DNA of 64,000 nucleotides from Pigmentibacter sp. JX0631 (GCF_029873255.1 NZ_CP123622.1:1514501-1578500); one strand, 5' to 3'. Counted from the stretch's first letter, positions 25,801-36,025 are shown. Numbers and translations are program-made. The notes: generated by a model from the sequence alone, not told the origin.

Positions 25801-27021
25801 TTAAGAAGCTTCACCTTCATGAAAGTCTAGACTTTTATAACTAGTTTCTTTTAAACTAAATAAAGCAATGACACCTAAAGTAAAAATAATTGTTGCAGAC
25901 AAAACTAACCCAACCCAAATTTGATGAAATTGTCCCGCCATCCATGGGACAAAGGCGTTCATCACAATTAATGAACAACGAGCTAAATTTGATATTACAG
26001 AAGAGGCAATATTTCTTTGATTTGTGCCAAAGCTTTCTGCTGCAAAAACCATAAATATTCCTGAATAACCACTGGCAAGACCGATTAAAAGTAAAATAGT
26101 ATAGTACAACTGAATGGTGAGTAAGTTTCCTAAAGAGAATAACGTAATTGCAAGAAGCATAATAAAAAGTGCACTAAAAATAGATTTTTTCCTACTTGCA
26201 GTTAATTTAGCTAGGTAAGGAAAAAAGTAGGCTCCAAAAAATGAACCGATAAAGTAGATAGCTAAAGAAAGTCCCTGATTTATTGTTTCTTTAATTCCTA
26301 CTGATTTTGCTACTTCAGGAGCAAAATTTACAAAAAATGCCATAAACCAAAATGGAATTATCGATAATAAAAATGCAATTAGTTTTCTTAATGAATTTTT
26401 ATTTAGAAGCAATAATTTTAAACTTCCACGTGCAATATGCTGTTTATTTTTTAAATTTTGAAAGATAATAGAATCAGCAACAGATATTCTTACAATTAAT
26501 AAAATTAACCCTGCAATCCCGCCTACGATAAATAAAGTTTTCCAAGCAAAGAAAGTTCCAATAAATGCAGCTAGCATTCCACCAATAACACCTGATGAGT
26601 AAATTATTCCCGAAGCCCTACCTCTTTCTTTTGTATCAAGAATTTCACTTAATAATGTAATTGAGGCTGCAAATTCACCGGCTAAGCCCACTCCTGCTAT
26701 AAACCGCATAAATGCAAACATAGGGACCGATGTGACAAAAGTATTTAAAATTATTGCTATAGAATATACCAAAATACCTAATCGGACTGCCGACATCCGA
26801 CCAAATTTATCACCCCAAATACCACTTAAAACCCCACCTACAACAACTCCAAGTGCTTGGGAATTAAACATTAAAGAACTAACTTTTAGATATTCATGCT
26901 CAGGAACTCCTAATGAAATTAAGACAGGAATTCTTACCACAGCAAAAATAGTGAGATCAAAAAAATCAATCATATAGCCCAAAGCTAAGATAAAAATTAT
27001 AAAATTAGGATTTGTTTTCAT
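25801..27021 (-). CDS. MFS transporter
   Basis: A 406-residue major facilitator with about 12 hydrophobic segments. The loop 2-3 motif GIWGDKFGRMSAVRLG matches the MFS A motif, and the pattern recalls the sugar- or aromatic-acid:H+ symporter subfamilies. Its start overlaps the menE stop as ATGA, so it is the last gene of the men operon. The substrate is unknown. Co-transcription might mean transport of an aromatic acid or precursor, but that is inference. Confidence 0.8.
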   Translation of the reverse strand: MKTNPNFIIFILALGYMIDFFDLTIFAVVRIPVLISLGVPEHEYLKVSSLMFNSQALGVVVGGVLSGIWGDKFGRMSAVRLGILVYSIAIILNTFVTSVPMFAFMRFIAGVGLAGEFAASITLLSEILDTKERGRASGIIYSSGVIGGMLAAFIGTFFAWKTLFIVGGIAGLILLIVRISVADSIIFQNLKNKQHIARGSLKLLLLNKNSLRKLIAFLLSIIPFWFMAFFVNFAPEVAKSVGIKETINQGLSLAIYFIGSFFGAYFFPYLAKLTASRKKSIFSALFIMLLAITLFSLGNLLTIQLYYTILLLIGLASGYSGIFMVFAAESFGTNQRNIASSVISNLARCSLIVMNAFVPWMAGQFHQIWVGLVLSATIIFTLGVIALFSLKETSYKSLDFHEGEAS

Positions 27022-28235
27022 TTATTCGTTTCCTTAATTGGATCAGAATTATAATTGTGTAACAACTGCATAAGCTGATTTCTTTGTAACTTTCCTAATG
27101 GAGTTCTAGGTATTTTGTCAATAAAGTAATGCTTATTTAATCTTTCAAAAGGAAAGACTTGCTTATTAAATTTTTCTATCACATTATTTATTAGAGAATT
27201 TTGCTTATCGTTTTCACTCTTTTCAAAGACGATTGATATTTTATTTTGCAATCTATTATCATTTTCTACTATTATTGCCGAATCAATTCTTACTTTTTGT
27301 TCAGAAAGAATATTTTTCATAATAAAATCTAGCCTAGTAAGAGAAACAGATTCTCCACTAATTTTTATAACATCATCAATTCTACCAATAATAGAAAGAT
27401 AACCTTTGTCGACTCTTCCAATATCACAGGTTTTTAAACAATTAATTTTTTTGTCATTACAACTTATTTCATTCAAAGGATTGATAAATTGATAATTATT
27501 ATAATTAAACTTTACATAACCAGTTAATAAAGAATTGCCTGATATAGTTATACAACTATCACTATCTAAAAAAACATTTAAGTGCTCTAAAATTTTTAAT
27601 TTAGGAAAATCTTCTTGCTCTGACCAAAATTCATTTATATTACTTGTTGCAACCTGAGAACAAGTTTCTGACATACCATAACTTAAGAAAATTGGCCATT
27701 TTAAAGCTTTTGCTGCTTTATAAATTGAGTAAGATAATCCGCCCCCTCCTACAATTACAGCTCTTAAATATTTAGGACAAGTTAAATTTAATGCTATTAT
27801 ATCGTAAATTTGAGTTGGCACTAATGATGTTACTGTTACTTTTTCATTTTTTAGCAATTCAACAAAGTTTACAGGATCCCATTTAGCAGAATAGTTAGAT
27901 AAATCTAAATGCTTTGCCCCAGATAAAAATGCTCTTGCATAAGTAGCTAAACCTCCAATATGAAAAATAGGTAATGGATTTAAAATAATATCTTTTGCAG
28001 TTGTATATAGATGTTTATTAACAGACTCAGCACTATTTAAAATTGCTTTCTTATTCAAAGCAACTAACTTTATATCTTCAGGAGATACAGCCGTTGATCC
28101 TGAAGTTGCTAAAAAAATATGATTTGACAAATTAAATTCTGACTCAATTGCATTTAATTTAAATTCATATGTTGGCATAGCTTTGGGATTTAAGAAGATA
28201 TGCGAAGATTCAGAAAGCCAGTCTATACTTTTCAT
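27018..28235 (-). CDS. menE: o-Succinylbenzoate-CoA ligase
   Basis: An acyl-adenylate enzyme that activates o-succinylbenzoate with ATP and CoA in menaquinone synthesis. The AMP-binding motif is present as ATSGSTAVSPED, with YGMSETCSQVA, the hinge DIGRVDKGYLSIIGR and the C-terminal Lys region PRTPLGKLQRN. At 405 residues it is shorter than the usual 450-490. The start at 28235 follows AAGGAG by 5 bases and overlaps the menC stop (ATGA). Position in the men operon supports the assignment. Confidence 0.88.
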   Translation of the reverse strand: MKSIDWLSESSHIFLNPKAMPTYEFKLNAIESEFNLSNHIFLATSGSTAVSPEDIKLVALNKKAILNSAESVNKHLYTTAKDIILNPLPIFHIGGLATYARAFLSGAKHLDLSNYSAKWDPVNFVELLKNEKVTVTSLVPTQIYDIIALNLTCPKYLRAVIVGGGGLSYSIYKAAKALKWPIFLSYGMSETCSQVATSNINEFWSEQEDFPKLKILEHLNVFLDSDSCITISGNSLLTGYVKFNYNNYQFINPLNEISCNDKKINCLKTCDIGRVDKGYLSIIGRIDDVIKISGESVSLTRLDFIMKNILSEQKVRIDSAIIVENDNRLQNKISIVFEKSENDKQNSLINNVIEKFNKQVFPFERLNKHYFIDKIPRTPLGKLQRNQLMQLLHNYNSDPIKETNK

Positions 28236-29242
28236 ATCAACTCCTTCCAATTCTCTTTTTGTAAATATTCATCAAATCCAAATCCTGTTCCTTCTCCTGA
28301 TGGAATGAGCTTTGAATCTTTAATAGAAAAAGTTTCTGAATATTTATTTTTTTCATATAAAGAATGGGTTAAAAATCCACAATGAAAATTATCAAAAATA
28401 TTTCCTTTTTTTAGAAACAAACCAGCTTCATATAAGGCACATAGTTGTCCTAACGGATGATCCATATAACTAGTAAAAACTAAATTTGATTGAAAATTAC
28501 TGTAATTTAATTTTTGCACAGCAGGTTTAATAACATAAAAGTCAACAGGCACTTCATGAATACTTGAAAGCTGATTATCAGTGAATCTATCTAAAGCTAA
28601 ATTAAGATTTAAATATCTTTCTTTAATATGAAAATAGCCCTTATAAAATTCAGGAAATGGGTCTTCAATAAAATCTATTATGTTTAAATAGGGACGAATT
28701 ATATTCAGAAACAATTCAAATAATTCTTTGCTTAAAGTATTATTAAAATCAATCCTTACTTTTATTTTATTTTCACACAATATTTCAAAAATAGTAGTCA
28801 ATTTCTGTTGAATTTCTAAAATATTAATACCAAGTTTTATTTTTATTTTTTCAAATCCCTGATTTTTAAGTTCAAGAATAAAATCCAAATTTAACTCATT
28901 AAAATCAACCACTGTTAAGTGATTTTTAGGATTTATAATTTTAGTTAAAATATTTTCTTTTTTGCTTCTAAATTTCGCATCTAAATATGAAAAATAAATG
29001 CATTTCATCAATTGATTATTTAATATCTTTGCTTTTAAATTTTCAAGTTGCTTTATTCCTTGTAAATCACCTAGCTCTGGCCAAGTAAATAAATCGCAAT
29101 AACCATTGCCTAATTTTTTAAATTCAAATTTTAGTAAATATCCTTTTCTTAAATTTAAATCAGATTTACTATTTAGCTTTTTTAATGGGGCTAAATGATA
29201 TTCAGAAAAATATATTTTATTAATTTGAGCGAAAATATTCAT
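28232..29242 (-). CDS. menC: o-Succinylbenzoate synthase
   Basis: A 336-residue enolase-superfamily dehydratase acting on SHCHC. The barrel carries the Lys pair region KIKLGI, the metal Asp in VRIDFNN, Glu in DFIEDPFPE, Asp in LALDRF and Lys in VIKPAV. These are the expected KxK-D-E-D-K ligands, though the sequence is divergent. It sits between the NRDE gene and menE, and overlaps menE. Confidence 0.82.
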   Translation of the reverse strand: MNIFAQINKIYFSEYHLAPLKKLNSKSDLNLRKGYLLKFEFKKLGNGYCDLFTWPELGDLQGIKQLENLKAKILNNQLMKCIYFSYLDAKFRSKKENILTKIINPKNHLTVVDFNELNLDFILELKNQGFEKIKIKLGINILEIQQKLTTIFEILCENKIKVRIDFNNTLSKELFELFLNIIRPYLNIIDFIEDPFPEFYKGYFHIKERYLNLNLALDRFTDNQLSSIHEVPVDFYVIKPAVQKLNYSNFQSNLVFTSYMDHPLGQLCALYEAGLFLKKGNIFDNFHCGFLTHSLYEKNKYSETFSIKDSKLIPSGEGTGFGFDEYLQKENWKELI

Positions 29243-29248
29243 ATTATT

Positions 29249-30076
29249 TTATCTAAAAAACTTTGCTGTAATTATTTTTTCTTCATCTATAAGTGCATTA
29301 TTGTTATAACTTTGTTCAAAAATATTTAGACTTTCATCTTGAGATATCGCAAAAAGAATAGTTGTTCTTGTCCCATATTCTTTTCCAGAAATAAATAAAG
29401 ATGAAAGAAAGATTTCTTGTTCCTCTGAAACACCTGTTTTTGGCAATAAACTTAATTCATATTTTTTAGAGTTCATCATTTCATTCTTGAAATAATTCCA
29501 AAGATCGGCAATAGATTTCTTTCGATTCTGGAATGAGTTCACAAAAGATAAAAATTTAGATTTATTTTCTACTACTTTAGGCCATTTCTCATCAAGAGAA
29601 CCATTGCTTAATCCATAAATATATTTTTCTTTAGTAGAAGTATTTGCTATTTTTTTTGCTAATTTTTCTTTGCTATTATAGTAATAAATTGTTTCAGAAT
29701 CTGAAAAAATTAGATTAAAGTAATTATAATTATCATTATTTTGTTCTAAGTATTTTACATAATCAGAACAATTTAAATTAGAGCTCAAAAAATGTGGGAT
29801 AATCTCACCTCTTGAGCGAAGATCTTTTTTAAAGGATCTTAAATCTCTTATATTTGTAATTATTGCCCATCTTGTTTTGATTTTATTTTGACAAGCAAAC
29901 CAAGTGCCTCTTTTGGAATCATCCCGAGGACTAAATACAGAGTTACCATATTCAGTCAATGAATGATTCCAACCATTTATCATTCTGGCTTTTCTCCCAC
30001 GATATTCATCTCTATTTGAGATCAATAAAATAGGAAAAGATTCAAAATGATTTATAAATAAGAAAAGAGTACACAC
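29249..30076 (-). CDS. NRDE/TANGO2-family protein
   Basis: A 275-residue protein with the family's N-terminal MCTLFLF and SNRDEYRGR. Translation starts at GTG (30076) after AGGG, placing Cys at position 2 as in the family, whose fold resembles N-terminal-nucleophile hydrolases. Bacterial function is not established; TANGO2 relatives are linked to haem and lipid handling. It is embedded between menA and menC with gaps of 6 bases, so a role tied to quinone supply is possible. Confidence 0.8.
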   Translation of the reverse strand: MCTLFLFINHFESFPILLISNRDEYRGRKARMINGWNHSLTEYGNSVFSPRDDSKRGTWFACQNKIKTRWAIITNIRDLRSFKKDLRSRGEIIPHFLSSNLNCSDYVKYLEQNNDNYNYFNLIFSDSETIYYYNSKEKLAKKIANTSTKEKYIYGLSNGSLDEKWPKVVENKSKFLSFVNSFQNRKKSIADLWNYFKNEMMNSKKYELSLLPKTGVSEEQEIFLSSLFISGKEYGTRTTILFAISQDESLNIFEQSYNNNALIDEEKIITAKFFR

Positions 30077-30082
30077 AAAAAT

Positions 30083-30997
30083 TTACCCTATTAATATGCC
30101 TATGCTAAATAATATTCCAAATAGTAGCTGCAATAATGCTGACATTCCTAAATATTTATTAAAAATTCTTGAAGGTTCTTGATGAAATAAATCTTTTACT
30201 ATTTTAATAGCCAAAGGTAAAGTAACAAAAGGTAAAAGAGCGCTCCAAGAATTAATTTCATAAAACCAATAAAGATGAATGCTATAAGTAGAAAAATATA
30301 AAAACAATATTTCATATTTTGCAAAGCAAGGACCAAATCTTGCGGCTAATGTCATTTTTCTAACTTTTCTATCTTCCAAATAATCACGGTAATTATTTAT
30401 AGAGATAAGAACGGTAGCAAGTAACCCAACTTCAAGGCCAGCTATAAGAGCGGCTGTATTTAAAAATCCTGTTTGTAAATAAAACACTCCACCAACAGCA
30501 ACTAAACCAAAAAATAAAATAACAAATAACTCACCCAATCCTTTATAAGCAAGAGGATAAGGCCCTCCAGTATATAAGTACCCAAAAAGTAACGCAACAA
30601 GGCCAATTACAATAATAGGAAAACCGGAATGTAACACTAAAGGAATAGCTAATAAGACTGAAATTAAAAAACTTAAAAATCCACCGATCATCACCTGTTT
30701 GGCGGATAGTAATCCACTTTGGGTGACTCGCTTAGGACCTAATCTGTTTTCGTTGTCAGCACCTTTTTTAAAATCTAAAGCATCATTAATTAAATTTGTA
30801 CCAATTTGAATAAATATCGTTGAAAATAATGCCAGAATACTAAGGAAACAAATTTTCTGATAATTAACTGTTAACGAATAGTGAAATGATAACATTGTTG
30901 AAATTAAAATAGGAGTTACTGCTGCTGATAATGTTTTCGGACGAGCAGCAAGTAGCCAAGGATAAATTCCTTGTTTTGTAGTCAGAGCGTCAGACAT
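30083..30997 (-). CDS. menA: 1,4-Dihydroxy-2-naphthoate polyprenyltransferase
   Basis: A 304-residue UbiA-superfamily membrane enzyme that prenylates DHNA to demethylmenaquinone. The Asp-rich motif NLINDALDFKKGAD and the second motif NNYRDYLEDRK are present, among about eight to nine membrane segments. The start has GAGG spaced 4-5 bases. It lies 6 bases after menB in the same operon. Confidence 0.92.
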   Translation of the reverse strand: MSDALTTKQGIYPWLLAARPKTLSAAVTPILISTMLSFHYSLTVNYQKICFLSILALFSTIFIQIGTNLINDALDFKKGADNENRLGPKRVTQSGLLSAKQVMIGGFLSFLISVLLAIPLVLHSGFPIIVIGLVALLFGYLYTGGPYPLAYKGLGELFVILFFGLVAVGGVFYLQTGFLNTAALIAGLEVGLLATVLISINNYRDYLEDRKVRKMTLAARFGPCFAKYEILFLYFSTYSIHLYWFYEINSWSALLPFVTLPLAIKIVKDLFHQEPSRIFNKYLGMSALLQLLFGILFSIGILIG

Positions 30998-31003
30998 GAT
31001 ACC

Positions 31004-31828
31004 TCAAGGAAATCTATCAAATTTATCAAAATTAGGTTTACGTTTTTCTATAAAGGCATTTTTTCCTTCTTTGGCTTCTTCGCTTAGATAATACAATAAA
31101 GTGGCATTGCCAGCAAAATCCAATAATCCAATTTGTCCATCACAATCAGCATTTAATGCTGTTTTCAAACAGCGTAGAGCAAGTGGGGAATGTTGCATCA
31201 TTTCTCTGCACCATTTTAAAGTTTCTTCTTCTAATTTATCTACTGGCACCACATGATTTACCAGTCCCATTTCTAAAGCTTGTTGCGCATTATATTGACG
31301 GCAAAGATACCAAATTTCACGCGCTTTTTTTTGCCCAACAATACGCGCTAAATAACTGCTTCCTAATCCGCCATCAAAAGATCCTACTTTAGGACCAGTT
31401 TGCCCAAATTTTGCATTATCTCCAGCTATCGTTAGATCACAAACAACATGGAGGACATGCCCTCCACCAATTGCATAACCCGCAACCATCGCTACAACTG
31501 GTTTAGGCATTGAACGAATTGATTTTTGCACATCCAAAATATTTAATCTTGGTAACCCATCTTGCCCAACATATCCGCCATGGCCACGGACTTTTTGATC
31601 TCCGCCAGAACAAAATGCCTCTTTTCCTTCACCAGTTAAAATAATCACTCCAATTTTTGGATGATCTCTACATACTTCAAAAGCTTTTAGTAACTCATTT
31701 ACAGTTTCTGGTCTAAAAGCATTTCGCACATGTGGGCGATTAATTGTTATTTTTGCAATACCATCTTCAGTTCTCTCTAGTTTAATATCTTCAAAATCTT
31801 GCATTTTATGCCAATTGTTTTGATTCAC
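31004..31828 (-). CDS. menB: 1,4-Dihydroxy-2-naphthoyl-CoA synthase
   Basis: A crotonase-fold ring-closing enzyme, 274 residues. The oxyanion and catalytic regions [21 protein letters not shown] and [10 protein letters not shown] are typical of MenB. The start is placed at GTG 31828 because AAGGAG lies 6 bases upstream; the longer TTG frame would include that site. It heads the operon menB-menA-NRDE-menC-menE-MFS. Confidence 0.95.
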   Translation of the reverse strand: MNQNNWHKMQDFEDIKLERTEDGIAKITINRPHVRNAFRPETVNELLKAFEVCRDHPKIGVIILTGEGKEAFCSGGDQKVRGHGGYVGQDGLPRLNILDVQKSIRSMPKPVVAMVAGYAIGGGHVLHVVCDLTIAGDNAKFGQTGPKVGSFDGGLGSSYLARIVGQKKAREIWYLCRQYNAQQALEMGLVNHVVPVDKLEEETLKWCREMMQHSPLALRCLKTALNADCDGQIGLLDFAGNATLLYYLSEEAKEGKNAFIEKRKPNFDKFDRFP

Positions 31829-31895
31829 TTCTGACTCCTTCAACAAGTGTTTTTAAAACCAAAAAAGTTATTTAACTGAAAAAAATTATATTTCC

Positions 31896-31909
31896 AAGTT
31901 ATATAACTT
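31896..31909. promoter_or_regulatory. Palindrome upstream of the men operon
   Basis: AAGTTATATAACTT is a perfect 14-bp palindrome between adh and menB, with two further TAACTT/AAGTTA half-motifs nearby (about 31865-31874 and 31919-31926). It may be an operator or part of an AT-rich promoter for the men genes. Confidence 0.3.
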
Positions 31910-31939
31910 TTTTTTATATAAAGTTATTTAATTCATTTT

Positions 31940-33109
31940 TTACTTATAGCTTGGCCATGCTATTTCAAGAATTTCTAGTATTTCATTTTCACCTATTCTT
32001 GAATTTTCACCTAATTTAACACCTTTACTCGTTTCCATAACTTTTTTTGCTATGTGTTTTAATTCTTTTTTAGGAATTTTATATTCAGAAAGTCTTGTTT
32101 TTGCTCCTAATGATCTAAAAAATTTCTCTGTTTTATTAATAGCAGTTTTAGCAATTTTTGCTTCAGAATTATAATCTAAAGAAAATACATTTTTACCAAA
32201 TTCGACTAATTTTTCTTTTTTATAATCATATTCATGTTGGAGTAAAGCAGGAAGAATTACGGCAAGAGTCTGAGCATGATCTAGCCCAAATAATGCCGTT
32301 ATTTCATGACCAATTTCATGCGTGGCCCAATCCTGTGGCACTCCTTTCCCAATCGTGCCATTTAAAGCTTGGGTAGCACACCACATTATATTTGCTCTAT
32401 TATTGTAATCCTCTTTTCTTTTTATTGCTTTTGGACCTTCTTCGATCAAAGTTTTTAAAATGGCTTCACTTTGTCTGTTTTGTAACGGAGAATTTATTTT
32501 ATAAGTTAAATATTGTTCAGTGACATGGACAAAAGGATCTATAATACCATTTATAACTTGTCTTTCTGGCAAAGAAAACGTAACAGATGGATCAAGTATT
32601 GAAAATTCTGGATAAGAATGTGCTGAAAAAAAACCTTTTTTTGCATTCACGCTTCGTCTGGATATGACACTGAAGCCATTCATTTCTGAACCAGTTGCGG
32701 GTAAAGTTAATACACAACCTAGTGGAATTGCCTTTTCACTTTGAGCTCCCATGACCAATTCCCAAGGATCATTCTTTTTATATTTAGCTGCACTTGCTAT
32801 AAATTTACAACCATCGATAACCGATCCTCCACCAACTGCTAAGATAAAATCGATTTTACATTTTTTACATAACTCAACAGCTTTCATTAGGGTTTCATAT
32901 TCAGGATTTACTTCAATACCTGAAAACTCATAAACATCTTTATGAATTAATGCTTGTTTAATTTGTTCATAAACGCCATTTTTTTTTATTGAACCACCGC
33001 CATAAGCAAATAATATTTTTTCTTTATTTTGTAATAAAGTTGGCAGGTTTCCAATTGTATCTTTTCCAAAAATAATTTTTACCGGATTAAAAAGTTCGAA
33101 ATTTAACAT
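31940..33109 (-). CDS. Iron-containing alcohol dehydrogenase, YqhD-like
   Basis: A 389-residue group III alcohol/aldehyde dehydrogenase. GGGSVIDGCKFIA in the NADP-binding half and the metal-site region DWATHEIGHEITALFGLDHAQ in the helical half are diagnostic. It likely reduces aldehydes with NADPH. It begins 6 bases after gcvPB, so it appears to be the last gene of the gcv operon, an unusual partner that might relate to aldehyde detoxification or fermentation. Confidence 0.88.
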   Translation of the reverse strand: MLNFELFNPVKIIFGKDTIGNLPTLLQNKEKILFAYGGGSIKKNGVYEQIKQALIHKDVYEFSGIEVNPEYETLMKAVELCKKCKIDFILAVGGGSVIDGCKFIASAAKYKKNDPWELVMGAQSEKAIPLGCVLTLPATGSEMNGFSVISRRSVNAKKGFFSAHSYPEFSILDPSVTFSLPERQVINGIIDPFVHVTEQYLTYKINSPLQNRQSEAILKTLIEEGPKAIKRKEDYNNRANIMWCATQALNGTIGKGVPQDWATHEIGHEITALFGLDHAQTLAVILPALLQHEYDYKKEKLVEFGKNVFSLDYNSEAKIAKTAINKTEKFFRSLGAKTRLSEYKIPKKELKHIAKKVMETSKGVKLGENSRIGENEILEILEIAWPSYK

Positions 33110-33115
33110 ATATTT

Positions 33116-34609
33116 TTACTCTTTAAATTTATAAGTTAATTTTAATTCTCTTGCAGCCTTAACTTCATCAACTTTTTCACGAAATGCTTTTTTTGGATAA
33201 GACTGTGCTGAATCTTGCAAAGTAACTACTTCTTTAATTGCATTAATAAATCTATCCAGTTCATCTATACTTTCAGTTTCTGTAGGTTCAACCATTAAGG
33301 CATTTTTTACACACAATGGAAAATGAACTGTAGGTGGATGCATCCCATAGTCAATCAAAGCTTTTGCAATTTTTGTTGTATCCCAACCAGATTCTTTTTG
33401 ATTTTTATCATTAAAAACGACTTCATGTAAGTGATTTCCTTCTACAGGAATATTTAATACATCTTTTAATTGGGATTTAATATAATTAGCATTAAGAATT
33501 GCATTCTCACTCACATTTTTTAAACCATCTCTTCCTAAGGCTTTAATGTAACACCAAGCTCTAATAAACATTCCATAATTACCATAAAATGCTTTTACTC
33601 TGCCTATCGTTTTTGAAAAATTATAATTTAAATTATATTTTCCATCTTGAACTTCAACTCTAGGAATAGGTAAAAAAGGTTCAAGTTTTGCGCTTACCGC
33701 AATAGGGCCGCTTCCTGGTCCACCACCACCATGTGGAGTAGTGAAAGTCTTATGTAAATTAAATTGAATAACATCAGCTCCATAGTCACCAGGTCTACTC
33801 AACCCAAGAACAGCATTCATGTTAGCGCCATCAATATAAAGTAACGCATCTTTATCATGTAAAGCTTTTGCAATATCTTTAATATTTTTTTCAAATATTC
33901 CTAAAGTATTTGGATTTGTAATCATCATTGCGGCTACATCATCATTTAACACTGCTTGAACAGAATCTAAAGAAACAGATCCATCACTTCCAGTCTGAAT
34001 TTGAACAATATTATAACCCGCTAATGCAGCGCTAGCAGGATTTGTTCCATGCGAAGTATCAGCTGTAATTATTGTTTTCTTCTGTTTCCCTTTATTTCGG
34101 TGATAGGCAGAAATTAATAATAGTCCTGTGAATTCACCTTGGGCACCAGCACTTGGTTGTAAGGAAACAGCTGGCATTCCTGTTATTTCTTGTAAATCTT
34201 CTTGTAATTCATACATTATTTGTAGATGCCCCTGTGACCATTCGATAGGGTCATAAGGATGAAGTTCACAAATAGATGCACTTCTTGCTACCTCTTCATT
34301 TAATCTAGGATTATGCTTCATGGTGCATGATCCTAAAGGATATATTCCTAAATCAATTGCGTAATTCCACGTTGAAAGACGCGTAAAATGCCGAACTACT
34401 TCGGGTTCAGATAATTCTGGAAGTCGGGCTTTATTTTTTCTTGTTACTTTATTGTATAATAATTTATGATCTATTTTTGGGACATCTAGTTTAGGCAAAC
34501 CAATTCCATATCCACCTTTACGAGATTTTTCAAAAATCACTTCTTCTTCTAAAACTATATTATGACCTGTAGTTTTTTGTAAATAATTCATTTTGAATAT
34601 CATCCTCAT
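33116..34609 (-). CDS. gcvPB: Glycine dehydrogenase (decarboxylating) subunit 2
   Basis: The PLP-binding half of the split P-protein, which decarboxylates glycine and passes the aminomethyl group to lipoyl-GcvH. The PLP lysine is in NLHKTFTTPHGGGGPGSG. Near 490 residues, as usual for the split form. The start overlaps the gcvPA stop. The ATG at 34591 (MNYLQK) is an alternative start, since the first Met has no clear ribosome binding site. Confidence 0.95.
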   Translation of the reverse strand: MRMIFKMNYLQKTTGHNIVLEEEVIFEKSRKGGYGIGLPKLDVPKIDHKLLYNKVTRKNKARLPELSEPEVVRHFTRLSTWNYAIDLGIYPLGSCTMKHNPRLNEEVARSASICELHPYDPIEWSQGHLQIMYELQEDLQEITGMPAVSLQPSAGAQGEFTGLLLISAYHRNKGKQKKTIITADTSHGTNPASAALAGYNIVQIQTGSDGSVSLDSVQAVLNDDVAAMMITNPNTLGIFEKNIKDIAKALHDKDALLYIDGANMNAVLGLSRPGDYGADVIQFNLHKTFTTPHGGGGPGSGPIAVSAKLEPFLPIPRVEVQDGKYNLNYNFSKTIGRVKAFYGNYGMFIRAWCYIKALGRDGLKNVSENAILNANYIKSQLKDVLNIPVEGNHLHEVVFNDKNQKESGWDTTKIAKALIDYGMHPPTVHFPLCVKNALMVEPTETESIDELDRFINAIKEVVTLQDSAQSYPKKAFREKVDEVKAARELKLTYKFKE

Positions 34610-35967
34610 CCATATTTTTTTATTAAATCAACAAGTTGATCAATTTCATCTTTGGTTTTCTTTTCTGTAACAGCAATTAATAACGAGTTTTTATCTTCTT
34701 TATAAAATCGTTGTAAAGGAATTCCAGGTGCTAATTTATTCTGTAAACATTTTTGAATAAATTCTGAGGCATTTGTTTTTAATTCTAAAGTAAACTCATT
34801 AAATGTATTAGATTTTTGATATTTTAATTTTGCTTTATTTGTTTTTAGTATTTCTGATTTTGCATATTCTGCTTTAGAAAGATTTTGTTCAGCTAATTCT
34901 ACAAAACCTTCTTTCCCAACTAGGGACAACCAAATTGTAGCCCATAAAGCACACAAATTTTGATTAGTACAAATATTTGATGTCGCTTTTTCTCTTCTAA
35001 TATGCTGTTCACGAGTGCTTAAAGTCAGAGTAAAACTTTTTCTGCCTTGACTGTCTACAGTTTCACCACATAATCTACCAGGCATTTGTCTTACATATTC
35101 TAATTTTGTGGTGAATAAACCTACATAAGGCCCGCCATAACTTTGGGGTAAACCAAAACTTTGACCTTCACCAGTTGCAATATCTGCTTGATATTCTCCT
35201 GGAGTTTTTAGCAAAGCTAAACTTAGTGGCTCTGTTACATTAGCAGAAAATAACGCTTTTTTTGCTTTTGTTTTTTCTGCTAATATATCCATGTCTTCAA
35301 TACAACCAAAAAAATTAGGACTTTGCGCTATAAAAAGTGCTACATCATCCCCTAAAAGAGAATCTAACGCTTGGGTTGATGTTTTGCCGTCTTCAGAAAT
35401 TGGTACGATAGAAACTTCAACACTTAAATTTGTTAAATAAGTTTTTAATACTTCAATATATTCAGGATGAACTCCAGCAGAAACTAAAATTCTTTTTTTC
35501 TCTGCATTAATTCTTAAAGCCATCAAAGCTGCTTCTGCCATACTAGTTGCACCATCATAGTGCGAAGCATTTGATATTTCCATGCCAAAAATCTCAGCAA
35601 CCATGCTTTGATATTCAAATAAAGCTTGCAAAGTTCCTTGAGAAAATTCTGGTTGATATGGTGTATAAGAAGTTAAAAATTCACCCCGTAACGTTAATTG
35701 ATTCACAACTGCTGGAATAAAATGATCGTAAACACCAGCCCCTAAAAAACTTAATCCATTTATTTTTTCCCTAGATGAAGTCATTATTTTTGCTATTTTT
35801 CTTTTTAATTCTAGCTCAGATAATCCTTCACCTATATTTAAATTTTTTTTAAATTGGATATCCTGTGGTATTCCTCTGAGCAAATCTTCAAAATTATCTA
35901 CACCACAAATCTTTAAAATATTATTTCTATCATTTTCTGTTGTTGGAAGTAAACGATGCTTTAACAT
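34606..35967 (-). CDS. gcvPA: Glycine dehydrogenase (decarboxylating) subunit 1
   Basis: The N-terminal half of the split P-protein, 453 residues, which forms the alpha2beta2 enzyme with GcvPB. SFLGAGVYDHFIPAVV and SQGTLQALFEYQS are typical. AAGGATAAAAT precedes the ATG. A terminator-like hairpin lies just upstream, between gcvH and this gene, so its expression may be lower than that of gcvTH or separately controlled. Confidence 0.95.
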   Translation of the reverse strand: MLKHRLLPTTENDRNNILKICGVDNFEDLLRGIPQDIQFKKNLNIGEGLSELELKRKIAKIMTSSREKINGLSFLGAGVYDHFIPAVVNQLTLRGEFLTSYTPYQPEFSQGTLQALFEYQSMVAEIFGMEISNASHYDGATSMAEAALMALRINAEKKRILVSAGVHPEYIEVLKTYLTNLSVEVSIVPISEDGKTSTQALDSLLGDDVALFIAQSPNFFGCIEDMDILAEKTKAKKALFSANVTEPLSLALLKTPGEYQADIATGEGQSFGLPQSYGGPYVGLFTTKLEYVRQMPGRLCGETVDSQGRKSFTLTLSTREQHIRREKATSNICTNQNLCALWATIWLSLVGKEGFVELAEQNLSKAEYAKSEILKTNKAKLKYQKSNTFNEFTLELKTNASEFIQKCLQNKLAPGIPLQRFYKEDKNSLLIAVTEKKTKDEIDQLVDLIKKYG

Positions 35968-35981
35968 ATTTTATCCTTGTG

Positions 35982-36009
35982 AAAAAAAAAGACGGGTCTG
36001 AAACCCGCC
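35982..36009 (-). terminator. Intrinsic terminator between gcvH and gcvPA
   Basis: On the minus strand GGCGGGT-TTCAG-ACCCGTC forms a 7-bp GC-rich stem (one G-T pair) followed by nine T residues. It lies 16 bases after the gcvH stop and about 14 bases before gcvPA, inside an otherwise continuous gcv operon. Confidence 0.75.
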
Positions 36010-36025
36010 ACTTTTATTTTAATTT

